DNA from: BP-191 sp035940575
GTDB taxonomy: Bacteria; Actinomycetota; Actinomycetes; BP-191
Reading direction: 5' to 3'
Length of the DNA: 64,000 nucleotides
Assembly (NCBI GenBank): GCA_035940575.1
Contig: DASZER010000067.1
Coordinates: 96,640 to 160,639 of the forward strand
The translations under genes were made by a program, and so were the position numbers. Below, in pieces: positions 42,595 to 51,737 of this stretch. Under the pieces are notes generated by a model. That model had not been told where the DNA came from, searched no databases, and worked only from the letters and a program-made list of their open reading frames with translations. Numbering within the stretch: the first letter of the stretch is position 1; the number at the start of each line of letters is the position of its first letter.

Positions 42595-44013
42595 ATGAGC
42601 CCGCAGCGCCGTGTGGCGTACCTTGGCTTCGCGAGCCTCGTGCTCGCCGCGGTCGCGTGCGCGTACGCGGGGTGGGGGAGCCCGGCGTTCTGGGCGCCGT
42701 TCGCGCTCGCCGCGGGCGTCGCCGTCTCCGAGGTCGCGGTCGTCCACCTCGCGTTCGGCAGGCAGCGCTGGTCGTTCTCCTGCACCGACGGCGCGATCGG
42801 CGCGGCGCTGGTCTTCGCGACCGGCTCGTGGACCGTCGTCGCGGTCGTCGCGGGCGTGCTCGTCGCGCAGCTCGTCCGCCGCCAGCCGAGGCTGAAGGTG
42901 TGGTTCAACGTCGCGCAGTTCGCCGCGTCGACGGCGTGCGCGGCGGCGTTCGCGTCCTGGCTCGGCGGCGGTCTCGAGGGCGCGTCGGCCGGCATGGGCT
43001 GGTTCTGGCTGCTCAACCACGGCCTCGTCGCGGGCGCGGTGGCGTTCACGTCGGGCCGCAAGCTCCGCAACTTCCTCTGGGCCTCGGCCCCGATGTCCGC
43101 GCTGCACACCGCCGGCAACACGTCCGTCGGCATCCTCGCGGCGTGGCTCGCGCTGAACGCGCCGCTCGGCCTGCTCGGCCTGCTCGTCCCCATGACGTTG
43201 CTGTGGTTCTCCTACGACCAGCAGACGCGTCGCGCGGCGGAGGCCCGGCTGTTCGCCGAGCTCGCGCGCGGTCAGGAGCAGGTGACCGGCCAGTCGATCG
43301 AGGCGTCGGCGCGCGTCGTGCTGACGGCGTCGGCGCGGCTGTTCGGCGGCGCGGACGTCGAGATGATCCTGATGGGCGCCGACGGCCCGATCCGCTACGC
43401 CGGCGACGAGTACGGCGTCACGGTCCGCGAGCGCGTTCCCTCCGCCGTCCTCGACGAGGGATGGGTGCTGCGCGCGCTCGGCTCCGGCGGCGTGCTGACC
43501 GGTATGGACGACGGCAGGCCGTTCTGCTCGGCCGTGCTCGGCCACCGCGAGAGCCCGCTGGCGATGCTGCACGCGAAGCGCCCGCGCGGCTCGGCCGGCT
43601 TCGGCCGCCGCGAGGTCACGCTCGCCGAGGTGCTCGTCGGCCAGGCCGAGTCGTGGCTGTCCGTCGCCGACCTGACCGCGTCGCGCGACGCGGCGATCGA
43701 CCGCGCGGAGCAGGCCGACGAGGCCGCCCGCGCCCTGGGCGACATCGGCGCCTCGACCGCGCCCTCGCTGTCCGTCCTGCGCCAGTCCGCCTCGCGCCTC
43801 GCGCAGCTCGCGGCCATGCCGACCGGCCCGAACGAGGTCGGCGAGATCGTCGACGAGCTGCACGCGGTCGAGCGCGCGGTGGCGTCGCTGCTCGGCGCGA
43901 TCGCGCTGGCCGCCGACGGCGACCTGCGCGCGCACGGCGACTTCTCGGCCGACCGCGGTGCGCGTCCCGCCGAGCCGGAGTGGACCACCACCGGCGTCCT
44001 GGACGTCGTGTGA
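42595..44013 (+). CDS. Membrane sensor with GAF-like domain
   Basis: 472-aa protein. The N-terminal half has about 7 hydrophobic segments (residues 8-205; MASE-like), and a cytoplasmic GAF-like region (about 220-370) follows with a helical coiled segment (LTASRDAAIDRAEQADEAARAL) and a C-terminal helical tail without kinase motifs. It sits between the S8 protease and the histidine kinase and probably senses or relays a membrane signal to the kinase. Starts 7 bp after the protease stop. Confidence 0.75.
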   Translation: MSPQRRVAYLGFASLVLAAVACAYAGWGSPAFWAPFALAAGVAVSEVAVVHLAFGRQRWSFSCTDGAIGAALVFATGSWTVVAVVAGVLVAQLVRRQPRLKVWFNVAQFAASTACAAAFASWLGGGLEGASAGMGWFWLLNHGLVAGAVAFTSGRKLRNFLWASAPMSALHTAGNTSVGILAAWLALNAPLGLLGLLVPMTLLWFSYDQQTRRAAEARLFAELARGQEQVTGQSIEASARVVLTASARLFGGADVEMILMGADGPIRYAGDEYGVTVRERVPSAVLDEGWVLRALGSGGVLTGMDDGRPFCSAVLGHRESPLAMLHAKRPRGSAGFGRREVTLAEVLVGQAESWLSVADLTASRDAAIDRAEQADEAARALGDIGASTAPSLSVLRQSASRLAQLAAMPTGPNEVGEIVDELHAVERAVASLLGAIALAADGDLRAHGDFSADRGARPAEPEWTTTGVLDVV

Positions 44014-44020
44014 GCGCCGC

Positions 44021-45085
44021 GTGAACCGCCGCCGCCTGCCGCTCGCCGCCGCCGCCGCGTTGACGGTCGGCGGCTGCGGCCTCGTCGTCGGGGCCGTCAC
44101 GGCGGGCGTGCTCGCCGCGCTCGGCGACAGCGCCGCCGTGGTGCCGGTCGCCGGCGTCGCGACGGCGACCTCGGGCGTCGCGGCGGGATTCGCCGCCGTC
44201 CTGGCCGACCGCCTCGCGGGTCAGATCCGCGACCTGCGCCGCGCCGCGACCCGCCGCCTCAACGAGCCCGGCGACCGCGAGCTCGACCGCTGGCTGGTCG
44301 GCGCGGGGTTCGCCGAGCTGGCCGACCTCGCGCGCTCGCTGGACGCGCTGACGTTGCGCGCCAAGGTCGCCGACGAGATCGCCGAGCAGCACCGGCGTAC
44401 CGCCGAGCACGCGTCGGCGGGGATGTTCGAGCTGCTGTCCGGCCTCGTCGCCGCCGAGGAGGGCGCGCGCGGCCAGCTCGCCGCCGAGCTGCACGACACC
44501 GTCGCCCAGTCGCTCGGCATGGCGCGCATGCACCTCGCCGTCGGCGACAGCGAGTCGATCCGTGCCGCGCAGGACTTCGTCGAGGACGCGGAGGAGCAGG
44601 TGCGCGCGGTCATGGCGCGCACGCGGCCGCCGGCGTTGCGCGACGGCGACCTCGCCTCCGCCATCTCGAACCTGCGCGCCGACCTCGAGCAGCGCTACGG
44701 CATGGCCGTCGAGGTGTCGTGGCCGGCGGCGGCGGTGCCGTTGCCGCTGGTGTCGGCGATCACGGTCTACCGGTTCTTCCAGGAGGCGTTGCTCAACGTC
44801 GTCAAGCACGCCGACGTCGACTGGGCGCAGGCCGCCCTCGTCGTCGAGGACGAGGAGATCGTCGCGACGGTCTCCGACGCGGGCCCCGGCTTCGACCCCG
44901 ACGAGGTGCGGCCCGAGAAGGGGCGGCACGTCGGGCTCGGGCTGCTGCGCGAGCGCGCGCGGCTCGCCGGTGGTTCGTTGGAGATCTCGTCCATGCCCGC
45001 CGCGGGCACCGTCCTGCAGCTACGCCTGCCCAGGCCCTCCGCGCAGTCCGCGCGGCCCCGGCCGCTATCCCGCGTGGCGCCGTAG
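44021..45085 (+). CDS. Sensor histidine kinase (HisKA_3 family)
   Basis: 354-aa membrane kinase. Two N-terminal helices, a HAMP-like linker, the phosphoacceptor ELHDTVAQSLGMARM, and an HATPase_c domain with FQEALLNVVKHA (N box), DAGPGFDP and GLGLLRERARLAGG. HisKA_3 kinases partner with NarL-type regulators, and one lies just across the divergent region at 40340. It begins 7 bp after the GAF protein stop and overlaps the convergent DUF3000 gene by 21 bp. Confidence 0.92.
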   Translation: MNRRRLPLAAAAALTVGGCGLVVGAVTAGVLAALGDSAAVVPVAGVATATSGVAAGFAAVLADRLAGQIRDLRRAATRRLNEPGDRELDRWLVGAGFAELADLARSLDALTLRAKVADEIAEQHRRTAEHASAGMFELLSGLVAAEEGARGQLAAELHDTVAQSLGMARMHLAVGDSESIRAAQDFVEDAEEQVRAVMARTRPPALRDGDLASAISNLRADLEQRYGMAVEVSWPAAAVPLPLVSAITVYRFFQEALLNVVKHADVDWAQAALVVEDEEIVATVSDAGPGFDPDEVRPEKGRHVGLGLLRERARLAGGSLEISSMPAAGTVLQLRLPRPSAQSARPRPLSRVAP

Positions 45086-45646
45086 CGGCAGCCGTACGAC
45101 CCCGGGCTGCGCTGGCGGCAGGCCGCCCATCGAGCAGAGCACGTCGCAGAACGCGCTGAGGTGCGCCGCCAGGTCGTCGTCGTCGCCCGGCGTCCACGAG
45201 CAGCGCAGCTCCAGGTCGCACGTCCCCGCCTCGCCCGCCATCGCGCCGAAGCGCATCGACGTCGTGCTCGTCACCGTGCCGCCCTCGGCGCGGTAGGTCA
45301 CCCCGCGCGCGTGCAGCGCGTCGAGCAGCCACGTCCAGCCGACCTCGGGGAGCAGCGGATCGCGCCCGATCTCCTCCTCGACCGCGGCCGTCGCGAACGC
45401 CACCACGCGCGTCTCGCCGTCCCAGGCCTCCTGGCCGTTCGGGTCGTGCAGCACGATGAAGCGCCCCGCCGACAGCTCCTCCTCGCCGCTGACGACCTCG
45501 GCCGTCAGCGCGAACGCGTACGGCGCCAGCCTGCTCGGCGCCGCCGTCTCGTGGAGCTCGACGGCCGGGTCGTCGTTGGCGGTCAGCGCGTCGCGCAGGC
45601 TCGCGACGACCCGGCGAAACGCCTCGGGCCCCGCGTCCTGCTCCAT
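45065..45646 (-). CDS. DUF3000 domain protein
   Basis: 193-aa actinobacterial DUF3000 protein, unknown function. Features: AFRRVVASLRDA, APYAFALTAEV, GRFIVLHDPNGQEAWDG, VGWTWLLDALHARG and a terminal VVRLPLRRHAG. In this phylum it is a regular neighbour of hemE and RNase D, as it is here. ATG 45646 gives the usual family length. Confidence 0.82.
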   Translation of the reverse strand: MEQDAGPEAFRRVVASLRDALTANDDPAVELHETAAPSRLAPYAFALTAEVVSGEEELSAGRFIVLHDPNGQEAWDGETRVVAFATAAVEEEIGRDPLLPEVGWTWLLDALHARGVTYRAEGGTVTSTTSMRFGAMAGEAGTCDLELRCSWTPGDDDDLAAHLSAFCDVLCSMGGLPPAQPGVVRLPLRRHAG

Positions 45647-45759
45647 GGGAGGAAGGGTAGGGCCGGGGCCGCTCCCCGGCGAGGATTTCGCCGGCTCCCG
45701 CACGCGCTCGGCGCGTCGCGCCCCGATTCCTGTCACACCCCCTCTCTACGGTGTCCCCC

Positions 45760-46590
45760 ATGGCCGCACTGCTCGCGCTGCTCGCCAGCGCCACGTGGGG
45801 CGCCGCCGACTTCCTCGGCGGCGCGCTCTCGCGGCGCGTCGCGACCGTGCGCGTGCTGCTGTGGTCGCAGGCCTGCGGGCTGGCCTTCGCCCTGTGCGTC
45901 GTGGCCTTCGGCGGGTGGCGGACGCCGGGGGCGTGGCTGTGGTGGGCGGTCGCCACGGGCGCGTTCTCCTCGATCGGGACCGCGTGCTTCTACCGCGCCC
46001 TCGCGCTCGGCACGATGAGCGTCGTCGCGCCGATCAGCGGCACCTCCCTCGTGGTGCCCGTCGTGTGGGGCCTCGCGGCCGGCGAGCGGCCCGGCGCCGT
46101 ACAGCTCGCCGGGATCGGCCTCGCCGCGCTCGGCGTCGTGCTCGCCTCGGGGCCGGAGCTGCGCGGGGTGGACGTGCAGCGGAAGGCCGTGCTGCTCGCC
46201 GTGGCCGCGGCGTTCGGCTTCGGAGGGACGCTCGTGCTCGTCCCGCGCGCCGGGCCCGACCGGTGGGCCATGGTCACCGCCACGACCGCGCTCACCATGG
46301 TCGCGATGGTGTCGGCGTACGCCGTCGCGCGGCCGCCGCCGGGGCCGCCGCTGCGCGGCCGGGACGCCGCCGGCGTCGTCGCCATCGGCGCGCTGATGGT
46401 GGCGGCGTTCGGGCTGTACGCGTACGTCGCCACGCGCGGCCTCGTCGCCGTGCTCGCGGTGCTCGCGTCCCTGTACCCGGTGGTGACGGTCGTGCTGGCG
46501 CAGGTCGTGTTCCACGAACGCCTCCGCGGCATCCAGCTCGGCGGCGTCCTGGCCGCGTTCGCCGGCGTCCTCTGCCTCGCGGCCGGGTAA
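45760..46590 (+). CDS. EamA/DMT-family transporter
   Basis: 276-aa permease with ten hydrophobic segments and two EamA halves (LLALLASATWGAADFLGG; LVLVPRAGPDRWAMV). Substrate unknown; family members export metabolites or amino acids. ATG 45760 fits the family start; GTG 45751 is in frame just upstream. Confidence 0.85.
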   Translation: MAALLALLASATWGAADFLGGALSRRVATVRVLLWSQACGLAFALCVVAFGGWRTPGAWLWWAVATGAFSSIGTACFYRALALGTMSVVAPISGTSLVVPVVWGLAAGERPGAVQLAGIGLAALGVVLASGPELRGVDVQRKAVLLAVAAAFGFGGTLVLVPRAGPDRWAMVTATTALTMVAMVSAYAVARPPPGPPLRGRDAAGVVAIGALMVAAFGLYAYVATRGLVAVLAVLASLYPVVTVVLAQVVFHERLRGIQLGGVLAAFAGVLCLAAG

Positions 46591-46622
46591 TCGTTCCGAT
46601 TGACGAATGACGGGGGTTTGGC

Positions 46623-47216
46623 GTGCCGGTCGATGACGAGGCGGACGGCGATCCGAGGCTGCGACTCGTGTACGAGGAGTCGTTGCGGGCCGTCCAGGAC
46701 CAGCAACGGTCGCTCGACAATCTGAGAAGCCGCGCGGCGCAGCTTCTCACCGCGGCCGCGGTGGTGGAGACGTTCCTCGTCGGGCTCGTCCTGGGCGCCG
46801 AGGGACGGCCCCGGCCGGCGACGTGGGTCGGTGCGGGGGCGTTCGTCGCGCTGGCGCTGATCTGTGTCTGGATAGTGCTGCCGCGCAAAGGCTGGACGTT
46901 CTCCAACAGCGCCACGATCCTCCTGGACGCCTACGTCGATGCCGAGCCGGCGGCGAGTCTCGACGAGATGTACCGCAACCTCGCGATCTACAACGAGCGG
47001 CATTGGGACCGGAATCAGGACGAGCTGTTGAACAAGCGGCTCGTCGGGTTGCAGGTCGCGGCCGCGCTGTTGGTGGTGTGCATACTGAGTTCAGTCGTCG
47101 ACCTGAGAGGGCGCAACTGCGATGGCCAGCAACGCGGCAGTGCCGCCACCCCCTCCGCGACCCCTACGCCCGGACCCGGGCAAGCCCGAGGTCAAGGAGG
47201 GCCCGCGCCCTGCTGA
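46623..47216 (+). CDS. Small membrane protein of unknown function
   Basis: 197-aa protein with an N-terminal helix rich in Arg/Glu/Gln (YEESLRAVQDQQRSLDNLRSRA) leading into a first membrane segment, a second at about 65-85, and a third at about 140-157. The C-terminal tail is a Pro/Thr/Gly-rich linker ending in Cys. Similar helix-plus-membrane pairs occur in SLATT-type effectors of defence systems, but no signature is firm. Lines 46621-46740 held about 69% G+C by hand count, a little below neighbours. Confidence 0.6.
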   Translation: MPVDDEADGDPRLRLVYEESLRAVQDQQRSLDNLRSRAAQLLTAAAVVETFLVGLVLGAEGRPRPATWVGAGAFVALALICVWIVLPRKGWTFSNSATILLDAYVDAEPAASLDEMYRNLAIYNERHWDRNQDELLNKRLVGLQVAAALLVVCILSSVVDLRGRNCDGQQRGSAATPSATPTPGPGQARGQGGPAPC

Positions 47217-47237
47217 GACCGCGCGGACCCGGCCCGC

Positions 47238-47408
47238 ATGAGGACCGCTCCCAGGAAGCCGGAGCCGAAGAGCGGCCCGCTCCACGGTTTCCGGCGCCCC
47301 GACAAGCACGTCGAGGAAGCCGTCACCCGCGCGGTCGACGCGCTCCGCGAGGACCCCGCCCGCTCGGTGCGGTACCGGGTCGGCAGGACCCGACGGGACG
47401 AGCGGTAG
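47238..47408 (+). CDS. Possible 56-aa basic protein
   Basis: Short reading frame with an ATG, 21 bp after the previous stop. The peptide is rich in Arg/Lys/Pro (begins MRTAPRKPEPK) and contains a helix (HVEEAVTRAVDALREDP). No ribosome site is obvious. Low confidence; kept because it fills the gap before hemE in the same direction. Confidence 0.3.
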   Translation: MRTAPRKPEPKSGPLHGFRRPDKHVEEAVTRAVDALREDPARSVRYRVGRTRRDER

Positions 47409-47520
47409 GCGCCGTAGGGGGCGCGGTCGCCCCCGACGGCATGGCGGGTTCCGGCCGTCCACGTCGTGCGCCGGGGCGCCGTGCGGCGGCAACGCGCGAG
47501 CCGTGGGACGATCACTCATC

Positions 47521-48561
47521 GTGACGACCACGGACCTCGCCGACTCGGCGTTCCTGCGGGCCTGCCGGCGCGAGCCGGTGCCGTACACGCCGGTCTGGTT
47601 CATGCGCCAGGCCGGGCGCGCGCTGCCGGAGTACCGCGAGATCCGCCGCGGCGTGTCGATGCTCGACTCGTGCATGCGGCCGGACCTCGTCACCGAGATC
47701 ACGCTGCAGCCGGTACGCCGCCTCGGCGTCGACGCCGCGATCCTGTTCAGCGACATCGTGCTGCCGCTCAAGGCCGTCGGCGTCGGCCTCGACATCAAGC
47801 CCGGCGTAGGCCCGGTGGTCGAGCAGCCGTTCCGCGGCCCCGAGGACCTCGCGCGGCTGCGCCCGCTGGAGCCCGACGAGGACGTCCCCTACGTCGCCGA
47901 GGCCGTACGCCTGCTCGTCAAGGAGCTCGACGTCCCGCTGATCGGGTTCGCCGGCGCGCCGTTCACGCTCGCCTCGTACCTCGTCGAGGGCGGCCCCTCC
48001 AAGACGCACGCCAGGACCAAGGCGTTCATGTACGCCGACCCGCGCGGCTGGGCCGACCTGATGGCCCGCCTCGCCGACATCGCGCTCGCCAGCCTGCGCG
48101 CGCAGGTCGAGGCGGGCGCGAGCGCGGTCCAGCTCTTCGACTCCTGGGCGGGTGCCCTCAACGCCGACGACTACGCCGCCTACGTCCTTCCCGCCAGCCG
48201 CCGCATCTTCGAGGGGCTCGCCGACCTCGGCGTGCCGCGCATCCACTTCGGCGTCGGCACCGGCGAGCTGCTCGGCCTCATGGGCAGCGCGGGCGCGGAC
48301 GTCGTCGGCGTCGACTTCCACCTCCCGCTGGACGAGGGCGCCCGCCGCGCCGGCCCCGGCAAGGCGGTCCAGGGCAACCTCGACCCCGCCGCCGTCCTCG
48401 CCCCCTGGCCGGTGGTCGAGGAGCGCGCGCGCGACGTGCTCAGGAGGGCGAAGGTCGCGGAGGGGCACGTGTTCAACCTCGGCCACGGCGTCCTCCCCGA
48501 GACCGACCCCGACGTGCTGAAGCGGGTCGTCGACCTCGTGCACGCGGAGTCGCGGGCGTGA
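47521..48561 (+). CDS. hemE: Uroporphyrinogen decarboxylase
   Basis: 346-aa HemE: decarboxylates uroporphyrinogen III to coproporphyrinogen III. Seen: PVWFMRQAGRALPEY, ILFSDIV, GFAGAPFTLASYLVEGG, QLFDSWAG, HFGVGTG and FNLGHGVLPET. First gene of the haem operon; the stop overlaps the next start by GTGA. GTG 47521 lies after a GGGACGA stretch. Confidence 0.97.
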   Translation: MTTTDLADSAFLRACRREPVPYTPVWFMRQAGRALPEYREIRRGVSMLDSCMRPDLVTEITLQPVRRLGVDAAILFSDIVLPLKAVGVGLDIKPGVGPVVEQPFRGPEDLARLRPLEPDEDVPYVAEAVRLLVKELDVPLIGFAGAPFTLASYLVEGGPSKTHARTKAFMYADPRGWADLMARLADIALASLRAQVEAGASAVQLFDSWAGALNADDYAAYVLPASRRIFEGLADLGVPRIHFGVGTGELLGLMGSAGADVVGVDFHLPLDEGARRAGPGKAVQGNLDPAAVLAPWPVVEERARDVLRRAKVAEGHVFNLGHGVLPETDPDVLKRVVDLVHAESRA

Positions 48562-49484
48562 CGATCGGCGTCGTCGTCATGGCGTACGGCACCCCGGCCG
48601 ACCACGACGACATCGAGCGGTACTACACCGACATCCGCAGGGGCCGCCCTCCGGCACCCGAGCAGCTCGCGGACCTGACCCGGCGCTACGACGCCATCGG
48701 CGGGACGTTCCCGCTGCGCGAGATCACCGAGCGGCAGGTCGCGGCGCTGCAGCGCCACCTCGGCGACGGGTACGCCGTCGTCCTCGGCCAGAAGCACGCG
48801 CACCCCACGATCGAGGCGGCCGTCGCGCGCCTCGCCGACCGGGGCGTGACGCGCGTCGTCGGCGTCGTCCTCGCGCCCCACTACTCGGCGCTCTCCGTCG
48901 GCGAGTACGCCCGCCGCGCGGCCGAGGCGGCGCAGGCGCACGGCCTCGCCGCCACGACCGTCGAGCACTGGCACCTGATGCCGGAGTACCTCGACTTCCT
49001 CGCGCGGGCCGTGGTCGCCGCGCAGGCCACGCTCCCCGAGGACGTGCAGCGCGACGCCGAGGTCGTGTTCACCGCCCACTCGCTGCCCGAGAAGGCGGTC
49101 CGGACCGGCGACCCGTACCCCGACCAGGTCCGCGCGACGGCCGAGGCGACGGCGGCGCTGGCCGACCTGTTCCGCTGGTCCACGGCGTGGCAGAGCGCGG
49201 GGCGCACCGCCGACACGTGGCTCGGCCCCGACCTGCTCGACGTGATCCGCGTGCGCGCCGAGGAGGGCGCGGCCGGGATCGTGGTCTGCGCGTGCGGCTT
49301 CGTCGCCGACCACCTCGAGGTGGCGTACGACCTCGACGTCGAGGCGGCGGCGCTCGCGCGCGAGGTCGGGCTGCCGTTCGCCCGCACCCGCTCGGTCAAC
49401 GACGACGACGCCGTCCTCGCGGCGCTCGCCAGGGCGGTCCGCGACGCCGCCGCGGCGGCCGTCGCGGCCGACGCGGGCGAGTGA
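48558..49484 (+). CDS. cpfC: Coproporphyrin III ferrochelatase (HemH)
   Basis: 308-aa ferrochelatase. Metal-site residues are H174 (FTAHSLP) and E254 (DHLEVAYDLD). Because the operon also carries HemY-type CgoX and HemQ/ChdC, the substrate should be coproporphyrin III rather than protoporphyrin IX. C244 and C246 (VCACGF) lie just before the Glu motif. Its start and stop overlap neighbouring genes by 4 bp each, so translation is coupled. Confidence 0.93.
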   Translation: MTIGVVVMAYGTPADHDDIERYYTDIRRGRPPAPEQLADLTRRYDAIGGTFPLREITERQVAALQRHLGDGYAVVLGQKHAHPTIEAAVARLADRGVTRVVGVVLAPHYSALSVGEYARRAAEAAQAHGLAATTVEHWHLMPEYLDFLARAVVAAQATLPEDVQRDAEVVFTAHSLPEKAVRTGDPYPDQVRATAEATAALADLFRWSTAWQSAGRTADTWLGPDLLDVIRVRAEEGAAGIVVCACGFVADHLEVAYDLDVEAAALAREVGLPFARTRSVNDDDAVLAALARAVRDAAAAAVAADAGE

Positions 49485-50359
49485 GCGCGCGCAGCCCGTT
49501 CGTCCGCCTGCTCGGCCTCGGCGGCATCTGGGGCACGAGCTTCCTGCTCATCAAGATCGCGCTGGAGGGCCTGCCGCCGCTCGGCATCGCGCTCGGCCGC
49601 TCCGTCGCGGGCGCGCTGACCCTCTGGGTCTACGTCGCCCTGCGCCGCCGCCCGGTGCCCGTCGACGCGCGCACGTGGGGGAAGCTGGCGTTCGTCGGCC
49701 TCGTCGCCAACGCCATCCCGTTCGCGCTGTTCTCCTGGGGCGAGCTGCACGTCACGAGCGGCGTCGCGGGGATCTACAACGCCACCACGCCGCTGTTCAC
49801 GCTCGCCATCGCGATCGCGTTCCTCCCCGCCGAGCGGGCGACCCGCGAGCGCACCGCCGGCCTGCTGCTCGGGTTCGCCGGCATCGTCGTCGTCCTCGGC
49901 CCCTGGCGCGGCATCGGCGAGAACTCCGTCCTCGGCCAGGTCGCCTGCCTCGGCGCCAGTGCGTCGTACGGCGTAGGCCTCGTCTACGTCCGCCGCGTCG
50001 TCTCGCCCCTGCGCCTCGACGTGGTCGCGCAGACCGCGTGCCAGCTCACCGCCGCGTGCCTGATGCTCGGCACCGGCGTCGTGCTCACCGGCGGCGACGT
50101 CGACCTCACGCCGCGCGTGGTGAGCGCCGTCCTTGCGCTCGGCGCGCTCGGCACCGGCATCGCGCTCATCATTTACAACAGCCTGATCCGCGACGTCGGC
50201 CCGACGACGACGTCGCTCGTGACGTTCGTCGTGCCGGTCATCGCCGTCGCCCTCGGCGCGGTCGCGCTGGGGGAGCCGGTCACCTGGAACCTGTTCGCCG
50301 GCGCCCTCGTCGTCGTCGCCGGCGTCGCCCTGGCCGAGGGGAGGCTGCGCCGGGCATGA
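49481..50359 (+). CDS. EamA/DMT-family transporter within the haem operon
   Basis: 292-aa ten-helix permease with EamA motifs (LGLGGIWGTSFLLIKIAL; GLVYVRRVV; LITYNSLI-like IIYNSLIRDVGPT). Its start overlaps the ferrochelatase stop (GTGA) and its stop overlaps the CgoX start (ATGA), so it is co-translated with haem enzymes. A role in porphyrin, precursor or haem movement is possible but only inferred from position. Confidence 0.85.
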   Translation: MSARSPFVRLLGLGGIWGTSFLLIKIALEGLPPLGIALGRSVAGALTLWVYVALRRRPVPVDARTWGKLAFVGLVANAIPFALFSWGELHVTSGVAGIYNATTPLFTLAIAIAFLPAERATRERTAGLLLGFAGIVVVLGPWRGIGENSVLGQVACLGASASYGVGLVYVRRVVSPLRLDVVAQTACQLTAACLMLGTGVVLTGGDVDLTPRVVSAVLALGALGTGIALIIYNSLIRDVGPTTTSLVTFVVPVIAVALGAVALGEPVTWNLFAGALVVVAGVALAEGRLRRA

Positions 50360-51732
50360 CCGAACGTCACGTGGTCGTCCTGGGCGGTGGCATCTCCGGG
50401 CTGTCGGCGGCGTACGCCCTGCGACGTACGCTCCCCGACGTACGCGTGACGCTCGTCGAGGAGTCGCCGCGCCTCGGCGGCAAGCTCTACACCGGCGAGC
50501 TCGGCGGCGCATCCGTCGAGACGGGTGCCGACAACTGGCTCGCGCGCGTACCCGAGGCCACCGCGCTGGCCCGCAACGTCGGCCTCGGCCCCGACCTCGT
50601 GTCGCCCGCGACCGGCGACGCGTACGTCTGGGTCGGTACGCGGCTGCGCCGGCTGCCGCAGGGCACCGTGCGCGGCGTTCCGGGCAGGCTGACGTCGCTG
50701 GCCAGGACCCGCGTCCTCTCGCCCGCCGGGCTGCTGCGCGCCGCCGCCGAGCCGTGGCTGCCTGGCAGGCCGGTGACCGACCCCACCACCGTCGGCGCGC
50801 TCGTACGCCGCCGACTCGGCCGCCAGGCGACCGACCGCCTGGTCGAGCCGCTGCTCGGCGGCGTCTACGCGGGCCGCGCCGACGCCCTCGACCTCGACGC
50901 CGCCGCGCCCGACCTCGCCGCGCTCGCGCGCGGCAGCCGCAGCCTCGTCAGGGCCGCGCGCCGCCGCGCCGCCGACGCCCCGCCCGCGCCGGGCCCGGTC
51001 TTCCACTCCGTGCGCGGCGGCCTCTCGACGCTCGTCCAGGCCGTCGCGACGCACGCCCGCGCGGACGTGCTCACCCGCACCCGCGCGGCGACCGTCGAAC
51101 GCCTCGCCCACGGCTTCCGCGTCACGCTCGCCGGAGGCCGCGCGCTGATCGCGGACGCCGTCGTCGTCGCCACGCCCGCCAAGCCCGCCGCGCGGCTGCT
51201 CGACCTCCTCGCCAAGGACGCGGCCGACGCGCTGCGCGGCATCGAGTACGCCGACGTCGCGGTCGTCGGGCTCGCGTACCGCCACGGCACCGCCGCCCCC
51301 GCCCTGCCGCCGGGCTCCGGCGTGCTCGTGCCGCCGGGGCAGCGACTGACCAAGGCGGTGACGTTCTACGGCCAGAAGTGGCCCGCCGCCGCGACGCCCG
51401 GCACGACCCTGCTTCGCGCGAGCGTCGGCCGCGCGGGGGAGCCGCCACCCGACGACGACGACGCGCTGGTCCGCCGGGTCCACCGGGAGCTCGCGCCGCT
51501 GCTGCGGCTGCCGGGCATGCCGTACGACGCGTTCGTCGCGCGCTGGCACGACGGCCTGCCGCAGTACGCGCTCGGCCACGGCGCGCTCGTCGAGCGCGTC
51601 CGCGCCGCGCTGCCGAACGGCGTCGCCGTCGCGGGCGCGGCGTACGAGGGCGTCGGCATCGCCGCCTGCGTGCGTTCCGGGGAGGCCGCCGCGGCCCGTG
51701 TCGCGGAGCACCTGCGGGCCAGGGGAGAATGA
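50356..51732 (+). CDS. cgoX: Coproporphyrinogen III oxidase (HemY/CgoX)
   Basis: 458-aa FAD enzyme: GGGISGLSAAYAL dinucleotide motif at the N-terminus, ETGADNWLARVPE, and the C-terminal FAD motif VAGAAYEGVGIAACVRSGE. It oxidises coproporphyrinogen III to coproporphyrin III in the coproporphyrin-dependent route. Coupled to the upstream transporter by ATGA and to the next gene. Confidence 0.93.
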   Translation: MTERHVVVLGGGISGLSAAYALRRTLPDVRVTLVEESPRLGGKLYTGELGGASVETGADNWLARVPEATALARNVGLGPDLVSPATGDAYVWVGTRLRRLPQGTVRGVPGRLTSLARTRVLSPAGLLRAAAEPWLPGRPVTDPTTVGALVRRRLGRQATDRLVEPLLGGVYAGRADALDLDAAAPDLAALARGSRSLVRAARRRAADAPPAPGPVFHSVRGGLSTLVQAVATHARADVLTRTRAATVERLAHGFRVTLAGGRALIADAVVVATPAKPAARLLDLLAKDAADALRGIEYADVAVVGLAYRHGTAAPALPPGSGVLVPPGQRLTKAVTFYGQKWPAAATPGTTLLRASVGRAGEPPPDDDDALVRRVHRELAPLLRLPGMPYDAFVARWHDGLPQYALGHGALVERVRAALPNGVAVAGAAYEGVGIAACVRSGEAAAARVAEHLRARGE

Positions 51733-51737
51733 GCGCC

